Shown: positions 27,434-35,752 of the stretch, piece after piece | Position numbering within the stretch: position 1 is the stretch's first letter | Layout: each line of letters opens with the position of its first letter | NCBI RefSeq assembly: GCF_001445575.1 | Contig: NZ_CP013200.1 | Span: forward strand, 372,001 to 436,000 | DNA from: Arthrobacter alpinus | Lineage (GTDB): Bacteria; Actinomycetota; Actinomycetes; Actinomycetales; Micrococcaceae | Length of the DNA stretch: 64,000 bases | Direction: 5' to 3' | The notes under the pieces: generated by a model | Database searches by the model: none | Told to the model about the DNA's origin: nothing | What the model saw: only the letters and a program-made list of their open reading frames with translations | Made by a program: the position numbers and the translations under genes

Positions 27434-28486
27434 GTGAATGGCACAATGCTTGGCGCAGACCCCGACCAGTTGCGGACCTTCGCCAAGGACTTTTCCCGGG
27501 CGGCACAAACGTTGCTCCACGCGAGCAACTCACTGTCCCAACAAATCAATCGCCCCGGATGCTGGCAGGGCGGAGACGCTGACCGTTTCCGCAGTCAATG
27601 GAACAGCAAGCATCGTCCAACACTTGCTGCTGCCAGCCGTGAGTTCGACCAGGTGGCCGCCGCCCTGCTGCGCAACGCTGAAGAGCAGGAAACCGCCAGT
27701 TCCGTGTCCAGCCTGACCGCCGGCTCCACCGGCCCCGGCTCCCCAGGCAATCCGGGCCCAGGTTCCCCGGACGAGGAAACCAACGCGTGGGACCAAGTAT
27801 TGATCGTCAAGGACCTGATGGAAAGGTATTTGCTGGGCGGAGACGCCATGACGATCTTTGGAAACTCCAGCAAAATTGCGGAGGCCTTGATTTTCTTCCG
27901 CAACGGCGGAAGCTTTGCCGGTTTGTCCCAAGGAATGCAATGGGCCAAGGCCGGGAGCTTCTTCCAGGGACTCAACACCGTGCTGGAGGGCGAAAGCGTT
28001 GGCGCCTGGATCCAAAAGTTCGGCAATAAGATCGACGACCTGCCTGGCGGCATCTCCAATTGGGGCAGCAAGATCAATTCCCTGGCCGACCCCTTGGGCA
28101 ATTTAGCCAAAGGCGCCGGCAAAGTACTAGGCCCGCTTGGACTGGGCCTGGGCGTCGTCAGCGCCATCGACAACTTTGCCGATGAAGACTATGTGGGCGG
28201 AACCCTCGACGTCGTTGCCACCGGCTTGGGCACCGCTGCCCTGTTTACCCCGCCTCCCGTCAACCTGGCATTTGGCGCCGCGGCCGGCGCTGTCGCAATC
28301 GGCGGATTGGTGTACGAGAATTGGGATGCAATCTCCGAGTGGGGTGGCGACGTCGCAAGCAATGTTCAAGACTTTGGTGAAGACGTGGGCCGTAACATGG
28401 TTGAGGCAGGCGGCAACCTTATTGAAGGTGCTGGCGACTTTGCCAACGGTGTTGCAGAGACAGCGAAAAATCTCTGGCCGTTCTAG
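27434..28486 (+). CDS. WXG100-like N-domain protein with Gly-rich hydrophobic C-terminal part
   Basis: 350 residues from GTG 27434 (GAAAGG upstream). Residues 1-95 look like a WXG100/ESX helical hairpin: amphipathic helix, WQGG turn at 44-47, then a second helix. A Gly/Pro/Ser linker covers about 96-115. The C-terminal 230 residues include a hydrophobic Gly/Ala-rich segment (about 225-295) and an acidic-amphipathic end. This architecture fits a substrate of a type VII (ESX) secretion system, possibly a toxin or a membrane-interacting effector. I recognise no enzymatic motif. The next two genes follow closely. Confidence 0.6.
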   Translation: MNGTMLGADPDQLRTFAKDFSRAAQTLLHASNSLSQQINRPGCWQGGDADRFRSQWNSKHRPTLAAASREFDQVAAALLRNAEEQETASSVSSLTAGSTGPGSPGNPGPGSPDEETNAWDQVLIVKDLMERYLLGGDAMTIFGNSSKIAEALIFFRNGGSFAGLSQGMQWAKAGSFFQGLNTVLEGESVGAWIQKFGNKIDDLPGGISNWGSKINSLADPLGNLAKGAGKVLGPLGLGLGVVSAIDNFADEDYVGGTLDVVATGLGTAALFTPPPVNLAFGAAAGAVAIGGLVYENWDAISEWGGDVASNVQDFGEDVGRNMVEAGGNLIEGAGDFANGVAETAKNLWPF

Positions 28487-28531
28487 ACATTTTCTCCCTC
28501 AAGCACAAATGCCCTGCAGTGAAAGAAGATC

Positions 28532-29197
28532 ATGACACAAGCAACAACACCCCAGCCCGCCGCTGATGCGTCAAATACGCTCGTGCAATTTGGCATCGCC
28601 GAAGTTTCCTATCTCTTGTCCCTTGGCAAAAGTGAGGGCAGCGCCCGGTCACGCGAAGCGCTAAAGATCAACGATCAGTACTTCAGCACTGCCATGGTCG
28701 GCGCCGGCGCTTCATCACTTCTGGCCCGGGGATTCGCCAGCGTTACCGGAGACGACATTGATCTAACCGGGCCCAGCCAAATGTTGGCTTACGCATTTGG
28801 CACGGCGCAACGGTGGACCGAGATGGCTCTGCTTGGCACCGAAGAAGTGGAAGCCGCCCTCTACCTTCAGGCGCCGGGAATTTCCGTTTTCCTGCAGCCG
28901 GCAGCGCTGGGCGTATGGGCAGCGCTTTTCAAACTTCCCGAAGCGTCAGACGCGGATATGCTCAAGCTGATCATTGACACCAAGCTCAGTTCAGATGCAA
29001 AAAGTGCCCTGTATTTTGGGTCCACGGCATTGACCGGAGAAGAACGCAAGCTGTTTGTCCGTCATGACGAAAGCGATGCCTGGTCCACGGCGTGGGTGAC
29101 CGACCCCAATGCAGCCCCCAACGTGACACTCACCAGTACTGCAGGCCTCATGGCAACACTCGCAGAGCTCTCTCCCGCAATCAGAATCGACGCATAA
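28532..29197 (+). CDS. Unknown protein, possibly EspG-like ESX chaperone or immunity protein
   Basis: 221 residues, soluble, mixed alpha/beta by eye, no signal peptide or membrane helix. It has a hydrophobic pattern (LVQFGIAEVSYLLSL near the start, then SLLARGFASV) that loosely recalls EspG-type chaperones of ESX systems. The similarity is weak and I would not rely on it. It starts 45 bases after the WXG100-like gene and ends 2 bases before a small membrane-protein gene, so the three are probably one operon. Partner roles such as chaperone or immunity are inference. Confidence 0.5.
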   Translation: MTQATTPQPAADASNTLVQFGIAEVSYLLSLGKSEGSARSREALKINDQYFSTAMVGAGASSLLARGFASVTGDDIDLTGPSQMLAYAFGTAQRWTEMALLGTEEVEAALYLQAPGISVFLQPAALGVWAALFKLPEASDADMLKLIIDTKLSSDAKSALYFGSTALTGEERKLFVRHDESDAWSTAWVTDPNAAPNVTLTSTAGLMATLAELSPAIRIDA

Positions 29198-29199
29198 TC

Positions 29200-29511
29200 T
29201 TGAGCCATCCCCACAACCCCAACGTTCCGCCGGAACCATTCAAGTTCATGAACGCTCCCGGGCGCAGCGGCGTTCCGCGCTTGCAGCAGCCTGTTGTTGA
29301 AATCTTGTTCTTTGGCGCTTTCCTGGTGACGGGGATTGTTTTGTCAGGGTTCCTGTTCAGCAGGCCTGGCGGTGGCGGGGGGCCTATTTTCTCCGGTGTC
29401 ATCGTGCTTCTTTTCTGGGCCCTGCCGGGTGCCATCGGCACCTACATCGGCGTCGCAAGGTTGGTCTGGAAGCGGCGCTACAGCAAGGTATATGGGCGCC
29501 CGCCCTTTTAA
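29200..29511 (+). CDS. Small two-TM membrane protein
   Basis: 103 residues from TTG 29200, which lies 2 bases after the previous stop; ATG 29248 is the alternative. A Pro/Asn-rich N-terminus (HPHNPNVPPEPFKF) is followed by two hydrophobic helices at about 33-52 and 60-85, separated by a glycine-rich loop (RPGGGGGP), and a basic C-terminus (WKRRYSKVYGR). No family is recognised. Tight spacing ties it to the WXG100-like cassette. Confidence 0.55.
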   Translation: MSHPHNPNVPPEPFKFMNAPGRSGVPRLQQPVVEILFFGAFLVTGIVLSGFLFSRPGGGGGPIFSGVIVLLFWALPGAIGTYIGVARLVWKRRYSKVYGRPPF

Positions 29512-29604
29512 CGTTTGCCCGGGCACGGCTTGCGAGCGCCGCTCGCTAGACTTGCCCAATGAGTAATTTCGGCTGCAAGCACGACCTTCTGCTGGCACAC
29601 ACCC

Positions 29605-31935
29605 GTGGCTGATCCCCAGCCGCTCCCCCACCACGCAAGCTCACACCGGGACCCTCGCGGCAGTGAGCCCAACCAACCGCTCCGCCCGGTGATCATCGCC
29701 GTCGACGGCCGGTCCGGCGCCGGGAAAACCACCGTTGCCGTGGAACTCGCCGCCCTGCTGCGCCGCCACCGCAGCGTCTCACTGTTCCACCTCGAGGACA
29801 TCTACCCGGGCTGGGACGGCCTGGCGGGTGGCGTGGAACGCTACATTGATTCTGTCCTGGCCCCCCTGAGTTTGGGTATGCCCGCCACATGGACGCAGTG
29901 GGATTGGGCGGCAGAGCACGACGGCGCCTCCCGCACCACCGAGTTGGCCCCGGTTGTGATCGTCGAGGGCGTGGGCTCCTCACACGGCGGGGCGGGTGCG
30001 CTCTTGGACGCCACTATTTGGGTGGATGCGCCCAGCCAAAACAGGAAAGAACGTGCCCTTGAGCGTGATGGCGACACGTATGCGCCGTTCTGGGACCTGT
30101 GGGCCGATCAGGAGGAACTCCTGCTGGAAGGCAGCCGCGTACCAGAGCTGGCGGACATTGTTGTTGACGGGACCCACGGGGTGGCCAACGCTCCGGCGCT
30201 GGTGCTGGACGCCTTGACCCAGCTTCCTGCCATGGAAAATGTGTTGGCCCCGGAGCTGGCCCGGCGCCGCGGACTGGAATTTTCCGCTACCCGTCTCGAG
30301 GGATTACCAGCTGCCGCCGAGCTCTTCCACGCGCTCTATGGCACCTCCGAGCACGCAGTGTGGCTGGACAGCTCCATTGCTGAAGTGCACACCGCAACCG
30401 GTGCGGCAAGAACAGCCGTCGCTGACGCAATTAGCCCAGCGGCAGCAGCAGACGCAGCCAACGTAGCCGGAACTGACACCGCATCGAGCATCGCAGCTGA
30501 CCGCTCACGGTTCTCCATCATGGCCGATAACTGCGGCCACTTTGGCCAGCTTTCTCGCCACGAGGCCGGTTTGACCACAGTGTCTTGCGGCCAAGTCACC
30601 ACCCATATCCGCGGGCCGTTCTTCCACTGGCTGGATTCGGTCTGGGGGCGCAAAGCAGTCCGCGCCCCGGACCATTACCCCGGCGATTTCACCCTCGGCT
30701 GGCTGGGCTATTTGGGGTACGAACTCAAAGCTGAAACCGGCGGAACACCCACGTCGGCACACCGCTCGGCCCCCGGAAGCAACGGCACCCCTGGTGTTCC
30801 GGATGCCGCTCTGCTCTTTGCTGGCCGCGCCTTGGTTCTGGACCACCGCGAAAACTGCCTCTACGTGCTGACACTGACGGACGTCCACCACGTGGAATCG
30901 CGTCGCGAAGCGCAGGATTTCCTTGCCGAGGCACGAGCCGCACACGCTTCCGCTCTGGCGCGCACCGCCCGAGCCAATCCCAGCAGCGCACCCAGCCTCA
31001 CGCCGTCGAACATTCCGGCCCCCAGCGATCAAGCCCTGCGTAATCAAGCGCTGAGCGATCAGGCCCTGCGTATTCAGGCCCCGGTTTTCACTGCGCGGGA
31101 CGGCGAGCGCCACTACAAGGACATGATCGCGGCGGCGCAGGCCCAGATCCACGACGGCAATTCCTACGAGGTCTGCCTGACCACCGCCCTCGACGCCCAG
31201 ACGCCCAACCGGCTGGATCCGTGGAGCACGTATAGGGCCCTGCGGACGCGCAACCCGGCTCCGTTTGCGGCGTTCCTGCGGCTGGGCGGACTGAGCGTTG
31301 CCAGCACGTCCCCTGAGCGTTTCCTGCGCATTGACTCGGAAGGGCTGATGCGTGCCGAGCCGATCAAGGGCACCCGCCGCCGCGACACCGACCCGGCTAC
31401 TGACGCCGCGCTCAAGACCGATCTGCTCACGTCACTCAAGGATCGGGCGGAAAATGTGATGATCGTGGACCTGCTCCGCAATGACCTCTCGCGCTTCGCC
31501 CTGCCGAATTCATTGAGCGTGCCGCGGCTGTGCGCCATAGAAAGTTACGCCACGGTACATCAAATGGTCAGCACCATCGAGGCGCAGCTGGCGCCGGGCA
31601 ATTCCCGCGCGCAGGCCGTGGCCGCTGCCTTCCCCGCTGGGTCCATGACGGGAGCCCCGAAAATTAGCACCATGGCTATTCTGGACCATCTCGAAGCCGG
31701 CCCGCGTGGCATTTATGCGGGCGCTATTGGCTACTTCTCTCTCAATGCGGCCACCGATTTATCGGTGGTGATCCGCACTTTGGTTCTCCAGGACACGGAC
31801 GACGGCGGCACGCACCTTTCGCTGGGGATCGGCGGCGCCATCACGGCAGACTCCGAAGACGCTGCGGAATGGGATGAGATTCAGGCCAAGGCGCACGGTG
31901 TTTTAGCCACGTTGGGCTCCAACTTTCCGGGCTGA
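29605..31935 (+). CDS. pabB: P-loop kinase-like domain fused to aminodeoxychorismate synthase component I (PabB)
   Basis: 776 residues from GTG 29605. Residues 28-215 form a P-loop nucleotide-binding domain (GRSGAGKT at 35-42, DIYPGWDG, and a WVDAPSQNRKERALERD segment) resembling uridine-kinase-like NTPases. From about 230 on comes a chorismate-utilising enzyme. Its C-terminal catalytic part has PIKGTRRR (near 585), KDRAENVMIVDLLRNDLSR, GSMTGAPKIS and GIYAGAIGY. The lysine in PIKGT is typical of PabB rather than TrpE, so the reaction is chorismate plus ammonia to aminodeoxychorismate, for folate. A low-complexity linker (about 455-490) contains NQALSDQALR-type repeats. The role of the kinase domain is unknown. 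A frameshifted pabC lies 4 kb downstream. Confidence 0.85.
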   Translation: MADPQPLPHHASSHRDPRGSEPNQPLRPVIIAVDGRSGAGKTTVAVELAALLRRHRSVSLFHLEDIYPGWDGLAGGVERYIDSVLAPLSLGMPATWTQWDWAAEHDGASRTTELAPVVIVEGVGSSHGGAGALLDATIWVDAPSQNRKERALERDGDTYAPFWDLWADQEELLLEGSRVPELADIVVDGTHGVANAPALVLDALTQLPAMENVLAPELARRRGLEFSATRLEGLPAAAELFHALYGTSEHAVWLDSSIAEVHTATGAARTAVADAISPAAAADAANVAGTDTASSIAADRSRFSIMADNCGHFGQLSRHEAGLTTVSCGQVTTHIRGPFFHWLDSVWGRKAVRAPDHYPGDFTLGWLGYLGYELKAETGGTPTSAHRSAPGSNGTPGVPDAALLFAGRALVLDHRENCLYVLTLTDVHHVESRREAQDFLAEARAAHASALARTARANPSSAPSLTPSNIPAPSDQALRNQALSDQALRIQAPVFTARDGERHYKDMIAAAQAQIHDGNSYEVCLTTALDAQTPNRLDPWSTYRALRTRNPAPFAAFLRLGGLSVASTSPERFLRIDSEGLMRAEPIKGTRRRDTDPATDAALKTDLLTSLKDRAENVMIVDLLRNDLSRFALPNSLSVPRLCAIESYATVHQMVSTIEAQLAPGNSRAQAVAAAFPAGSMTGAPKISTMAILDHLEAGPRGIYAGAIGYFSLNAATDLSVVIRTLVLQDTDDGGTHLSLGIGGAITADSEDAAEWDEIQAKAHGVLATLGSNFPG

Positions 31936-32008
31936 CCGGCTGAGCGGGCGCAACGGGCTGAACCGGCGCAATCGGCTGACTCTTTCGATGCGCACCTGGC
32001 GAAGCGGG

Positions 32009-33487
32009 CTACTGAATCGTGGCCGTCAAGCGGGCCACGTTGTCCACATAGCGGGCTAGAACGGGCCGATTGACCCACTCGTCCAGGGTCAGCTGGCGCG
32101 AGACGGACCGGTAATGATCCTCAACTTCATGCATACGCTTGACCACGTCGCGGTCAATCATCATGACAGTGACTTCCAGGTTGAGCGAGAAGCTTCGCAT
32201 GTCCATATTGGAGGAGCCAATCACCGCCACATCAGAATCCACGGTGAAGTGCTTGGCGTGCAGCACATAGGGCTTGGGGTACAAGTAGATCCGAACCCCG
32301 GCCTTCAACAGCGCCTCATAGTAGGAGCGCTGAGCGTGGTGGACAAGGAACTGATCCCCTGCTTCGGACACAAAAAGTTCAACCACAACGCCGCGTTGAG
32401 CGGCCGTGGTGATGGCGTACAGCAGTGAATCATCCGGCACAAAATACGGGCTGGAGATGGTGATGCACTCTTCCGCCGAGTACAGCAGGGTGTTAAACAA
32501 GCGGAGGTTGTTCTCGGTGACAAACCCTGGACCACTGGGGACCACCTGGCACAGTGAACCCCCGGTGTAGGAATCCCAGTGGTAGGTGGCCAGTTGTTCC
32601 AGCAAAGTTTCTTCTGTCTCGGAGGACCAGTCCGTGGTGAACATGACGTTGAGGGTTCCCACAATGGGTCCCTCCAGGCGGGACATGAGTTCTACCCATT
32701 CGCGCCCAATCTTGCGGTTCTTCTTCTTACGGTAGGAGGGCTCAATGACGTTCTGCGAACCGGTATATCCCACCCGCCCGTCGACCACCAGGATTTTGCG
32801 GTGGTTACGCAAATCTGGCCTGCGCCATTGACCCTTGACTGGTAGCAACGGCAACATCCGGCGCCATTCGATCTCACTGGCCTTGAGGCGCCGAATCATC
32901 CCCCTATATCCGGGGACCCGAGCCGAGCCAATATGGTCAAAGAGCACCCGGACGCGAACCCCCCGCGCAGCAGCAGCTTCAAGTTCGCTAAACAGCCGGT
33001 CGGTGGAGCGATCCGAACTCATAATGTAAAACTCGGCGTTGACGTAGTTAACGGCCTTGCTGACCTCATCAGCCATGGCATCCAGGGATTCCTGATAGCC
33101 CGGAATGAGCCGGACGGAGTTGCCTCCCAGCGCCGGGAATGAACCGAGATTGCGGTTCAGCTCAATAGCGGATTTCACCCATGCGGGGCCATCATATTCC
33201 GGGACAAGGTCCGCAATATCCTTGGTTCCTTCAACCACCCGGCGGTTGACCGCGTCCTGAGTCTCCCTCCGCCGTCGTGAGAGTCTGAAATTGCCAAACA
33301 TGAGGAAGAGGATCAGGCCAATGTAAGGCAGGAAGAAGATGCACAGCAGCCAGGCCATGGCCGTGGTGGGGCGGCGGTTGCCGGGGATGATACCCAGCAT
33401 CACAACACGGATGACCAAGTCGGCGAGCATCAGAAGCGTCGTCAGCCAGACACTGCCGGTTGGAAAACTAAACGCTGTCCAGATCAT
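32009..33487 (-). CDS. cls: Cardiolipin synthase (phospholipase D family)
   Basis: 492 residues. Two N-terminal membrane helices (about 8-28 and 35-60) precede two PLD catalytic motifs: HRKILVVDG near residue 230 and HAKHFTVDS near 410, each an HxKxxxxD. This is the bacterial ClsA-type layout at normal length (480-510). The enzyme condenses two phosphatidylglycerols to cardiolipin at the cytoplasmic membrane. Many actinobacteria instead use a CDP-alcohol-transferase-type synthase, so the PLD type is worth noting. The neighbours are functionally unrelated. Confidence 0.9.
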   Translation of the reverse strand: MIWTAFSFPTGSVWLTTLLMLADLVIRVVMLGIIPGNRRPTTAMAWLLCIFFLPYIGLILFLMFGNFRLSRRRRETQDAVNRRVVEGTKDIADLVPEYDGPAWVKSAIELNRNLGSFPALGGNSVRLIPGYQESLDAMADEVSKAVNYVNAEFYIMSSDRSTDRLFSELEAAAARGVRVRVLFDHIGSARVPGYRGMIRRLKASEIEWRRMLPLLPVKGQWRRPDLRNHRKILVVDGRVGYTGSQNVIEPSYRKKKNRKIGREWVELMSRLEGPIVGTLNVMFTTDWSSETEETLLEQLATYHWDSYTGGSLCQVVPSGPGFVTENNLRLFNTLLYSAEECITISSPYFVPDDSLLYAITTAAQRGVVVELFVSEAGDQFLVHHAQRSYYEALLKAGVRIYLYPKPYVLHAKHFTVDSDVAVIGSSNMDMRSFSLNLEVTVMMIDRDVVKRMHEVEDHYRSVSRQLTLDEWVNRPVLARYVDNVARLTATIQ

Positions 33488-33670
33488 CGAGACATCCCCT
33501 CTTCACCGACCCAATTGTCGCCACATCCCGGCAAGTACAAATGACAACAGCCTATAGGCAATTGTCCCTGCCGTAGCGCTCTTGGGAACGTCCCGACACA
33601 TCGCGTACTGGACACCACTATCCGGATAAGCTAACCAGTAAATTCACCCTACAAATGAAGGACCTGGACC

Positions 33671-34285
33671 GTGAGTATTCCTAGCAGCCCGCAAATCACT
33701 TTCGACGCTTTCGCCATCGATCCGCACAAACTGACCGAAAAAGCCATCAAGGGCCTGCGAATGGCGTTCGGCGTCAGCGGCGCCGCGGCCCTGGTTTTGG
33801 GCGTCATTCTCTTGCTGTGGCCCACTAAAACGCTGGCAGTCGTTGCTGTTTTCCTGGGCATTAACTTCCTGATCACCGGTGCCATCAAGATTGCCATCGG
33901 CATTTTCAGCCACAGCCTCTCGGCAGGAACACGCATTTTGGACGTGTTCTTGGGCCTGTTCATCCTGGTGGCCGGCATCATCGCCCTGCGTAATTCTGCT
34001 GCCACCGGCGAGGCACTGCTGATCTTCACTGTCATCATGATCGGCATCGGCTGGATCATCGAGGGCATCATCGCCATGGTCGAGGCCGGCAAGAGCTCCA
34101 GCCGCCTATGGGCGATCATTTTCGGCGCGCTGAGCGTCATCGCCGGCATCGTGGTGCTGGCAGTTCCAACCTGGACGGCTGCCTGGCTGCTGCTCATGAC
34201 CGCCATCATGCTGATCGTGCTGGGTGTTCTCGGCCTGATCCGCGCCTTCACCTTCGGCAAGTCGGTGCTGGCCCAGCTGCGCTAA
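33671..34285 (+). CDS. HdeD family membrane protein (DUF308)
   Basis: 204 residues from GTG 33671, with six predicted membrane helices in three glycine-rich pairs, the pattern of HdeD/DUF308 proteins. Enterobacterial HdeD helps acid resistance at high cell density; the function in actinobacteria is not established. It ends in a hairpin (34298-34331). Confidence 0.8.
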   Translation: MSIPSSPQITFDAFAIDPHKLTEKAIKGLRMAFGVSGAAALVLGVILLLWPTKTLAVVAVFLGINFLITGAIKIAIGIFSHSLSAGTRILDVFLGLFILVAGIIALRNSAATGEALLIFTVIMIGIGWIIEGIIAMVEAGKSSSRLWAIIFGALSVIAGIVVLAVPTWTAAWLLLMTAIMLIVLGVLGLIRAFTFGKSVLAQLR

Positions 34286-34297
34286 CGTCCCAGTACG

Positions 34298-34331
34298 ACG
34301 GCGGCACTCGGCACACGCTGGGTGCCGCCGT
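34298..34331 (+). terminator. Terminator after the HdeD-like gene
   Basis: ACGGCGGCAC (34298-34307) pairs with GTGCCGCCGT (34322-34331), followed by TTT. GTACGACGGCGGC at 34293-34305 is the shared core. Confidence 0.65.
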
Positions 34332-34411
34332 TTCGCTGTGGCTGGGTTGGGGCCACGCCCGGTCCCGCTCGGAAGTCCCGCCGCCCATAAACACCATGGT
34401 TGAGTGGGAAC

Positions 34412-34942
34412 ATGCCGACAAACATCGAAATCAAAGCTCGCGTGGACAGTCTCGACAGGCTAACGTCTATTGTCGCTGCCCTGGCAGAGAAGGCACCTGA
34501 CCATGTTGTGCAAGACGACACCTTTTTCGACTGCCCGAACGGTCGGCTAAAACTCCGAGCCTTTCCGGATGGGCATGGCGTGCTGATTTTCTACCGCAGG
34601 GACAACGAACTCGGCCCGAAGCCATCCTTCTATGTTCATTGCGAAACCTCAGATCCAGACGGACTCCGATCCGTTCTGGCTCTTGCCTACGGCAAAGTTG
34701 GCCGTGTGCACAAGCGCCGCATGGTCTATCACGTAGGCCACACGAGGGTGCATCTGGACCGTGTTGACGGCCTCGGCGACTTCGTAGAACTTGAAGTCCC
34801 GGTCGACGACGCGCTGCCGGCCGATGCTGCAGTTTCCGAGGCGCACCGCCTCATTGCTAAGTTCGGAATAGCCGGAGGAGCACTCGTCAAGGGCGCGTAT
34901 GTGGACCTCCTCAACGCCGTGAACGCTACCCCCGTCCCGTAG
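34412..34942 (+). CDS. CYTH-domain protein (class IV adenylate cyclase/thiamine-triphosphatase-like)
   Basis: 176 residues from ATG 34412; a TTG four codons earlier (34400) is the alternative. It begins NIEIKARV, close to the ExExK signature of CYTH proteins but with Asn in place of the first Glu. DTFFDCPNGRLKLR and VHLDRVDGLGDFVELEV further match the CyaB/tunnel-fold pattern. CYTH enzymes act on triphosphorylated substrates with metal ions; the specific substrate is unknown. It stands 47 bases before a GNAT gene in the same direction. Confidence 0.82.
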   Translation: MPTNIEIKARVDSLDRLTSIVAALAEKAPDHVVQDDTFFDCPNGRLKLRAFPDGHGVLIFYRRDNELGPKPSFYVHCETSDPDGLRSVLALAYGKVGRVHKRRMVYHVGHTRVHLDRVDGLGDFVELEVPVDDALPADAAVSEAHRLIAKFGIAGGALVKGAYVDLLNAVNATPVP

Positions 34943-34989
34943 CGGTTCACGTTCGGGACGGCGTCCGCTCCTGCCGGTAGTGTCAGAGC

Positions 34990-35532
34990 ATGTCCATCAC
35001 CTTCGTTGCCATGACACCCGCCGATGCTGAAGACCTCATCGATTTTCTTTCCAACAATCGTTTCCCCTTCCATGTTCAGGCGGCGCCGCAAGCACCAGAC
35101 ATTCGGGTGCGGATTGAACAGGGCCGCTTCTGGAATGAAGACACTCAGGGCTATTGGGTGCTGCAGGACGCACACCGCATAGGCATGGCTGCGCTGGAGG
35201 ATTTACAAGAAGACGACGCCCCACTTTTCGATCTGCGTCTCGACGAAGCCCAGCGCGGCAAAGGCCTGGGAGTGGAGGTACTGCGGGCCCTCTGTGGCAT
35301 GGTTTTTCGCTCGATGCCCAACACGCGACGCTTTGAGGGGCAAACCCGAGAGGACAACATCGCCATGCGCAAGACGTTCCTTCGGGCGGGTTTCCTCAAG
35401 GAAGCCCACTACCGTTTGGCCTGGCCAACTAACGACGGCGGGCACCTCGCCTCAATCGCATACTCAATCCTGCGTCACGACTGGGAAACCGGCACCGTGA
35501 CCCATTTCGACTGGGCGGACCTCAGAGTCTAG
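34990..35532 (+). CDS. GNAT family N-acetyltransferase
   Basis: 180 residues. The acetyl-CoA-binding region (LRLDEAQRGKGLGVEVLRALC) has the R/Q-x-x-G-x-G/A pattern, and the last third has the typical NxxMRKTFLRAGF segment. It most resembles the RimJ/RimL or aminoglycoside-type acetyltransferases that modify amines. The substrate is unknown. A hairpin terminator follows. Confidence 0.85.
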   Translation: MSITFVAMTPADAEDLIDFLSNNRFPFHVQAAPQAPDIRVRIEQGRFWNEDTQGYWVLQDAHRIGMAALEDLQEDDAPLFDLRLDEAQRGKGLGVEVLRALCGMVFRSMPNTRRFEGQTREDNIAMRKTFLRAGFLKEAHYRLAWPTNDGGHLASIAYSILRHDWETGTVTHFDWADLRV

Positions 35533-35580
35533 AATTCCGAAGCTGTGAATCAGCCGCCTCTCGGTGCCCTCCGCAAGAAT

Positions 35581-35638
35581 GCCGCCGCTACTGGTAATTG
35601 CCGCCGGTGGAGTGGCGGCAATTACCAGTAGCGGCGGC
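35581..35638 (+). terminator. Perfect 25-bp stem-loop terminator
   Basis: Arms 35581-35605 and 35614-35638 are exactly complementary; the loop is eight bases. It lies about 50 bases after the GNAT stop and before the pabC region. Confidence 0.75.
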
Positions 35639-35660
35639 GGTGGCCAAGGTTCGAGGCACG

Positions 35661-35740
35661 AGGGTTGGGGAGGTCGTGGGTGGGGCCACGCGCCCGAGGG
35701 ACCCCACCCGAGGCACGAGGGGTGGGGAGCGGGTGGGGAT
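35661..35740. repeat. GGGCCAC/GGGACCCC-type repeat unit
   Basis: Two adjacent units with GAGGCACGAGGGTTGGGG, GGGGCCACGCGCCCGAGGG and GAGGCACGAGGGGTGGGG. Same orientation and wording as the family at 3181, 19314, 20657 and 43128. Here it is upstream of a plus-strand gene instead of downstream of a minus-strand gene. Confidence 0.65.
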
Positions 35741-35752
35741 AAGCTCTACTCC

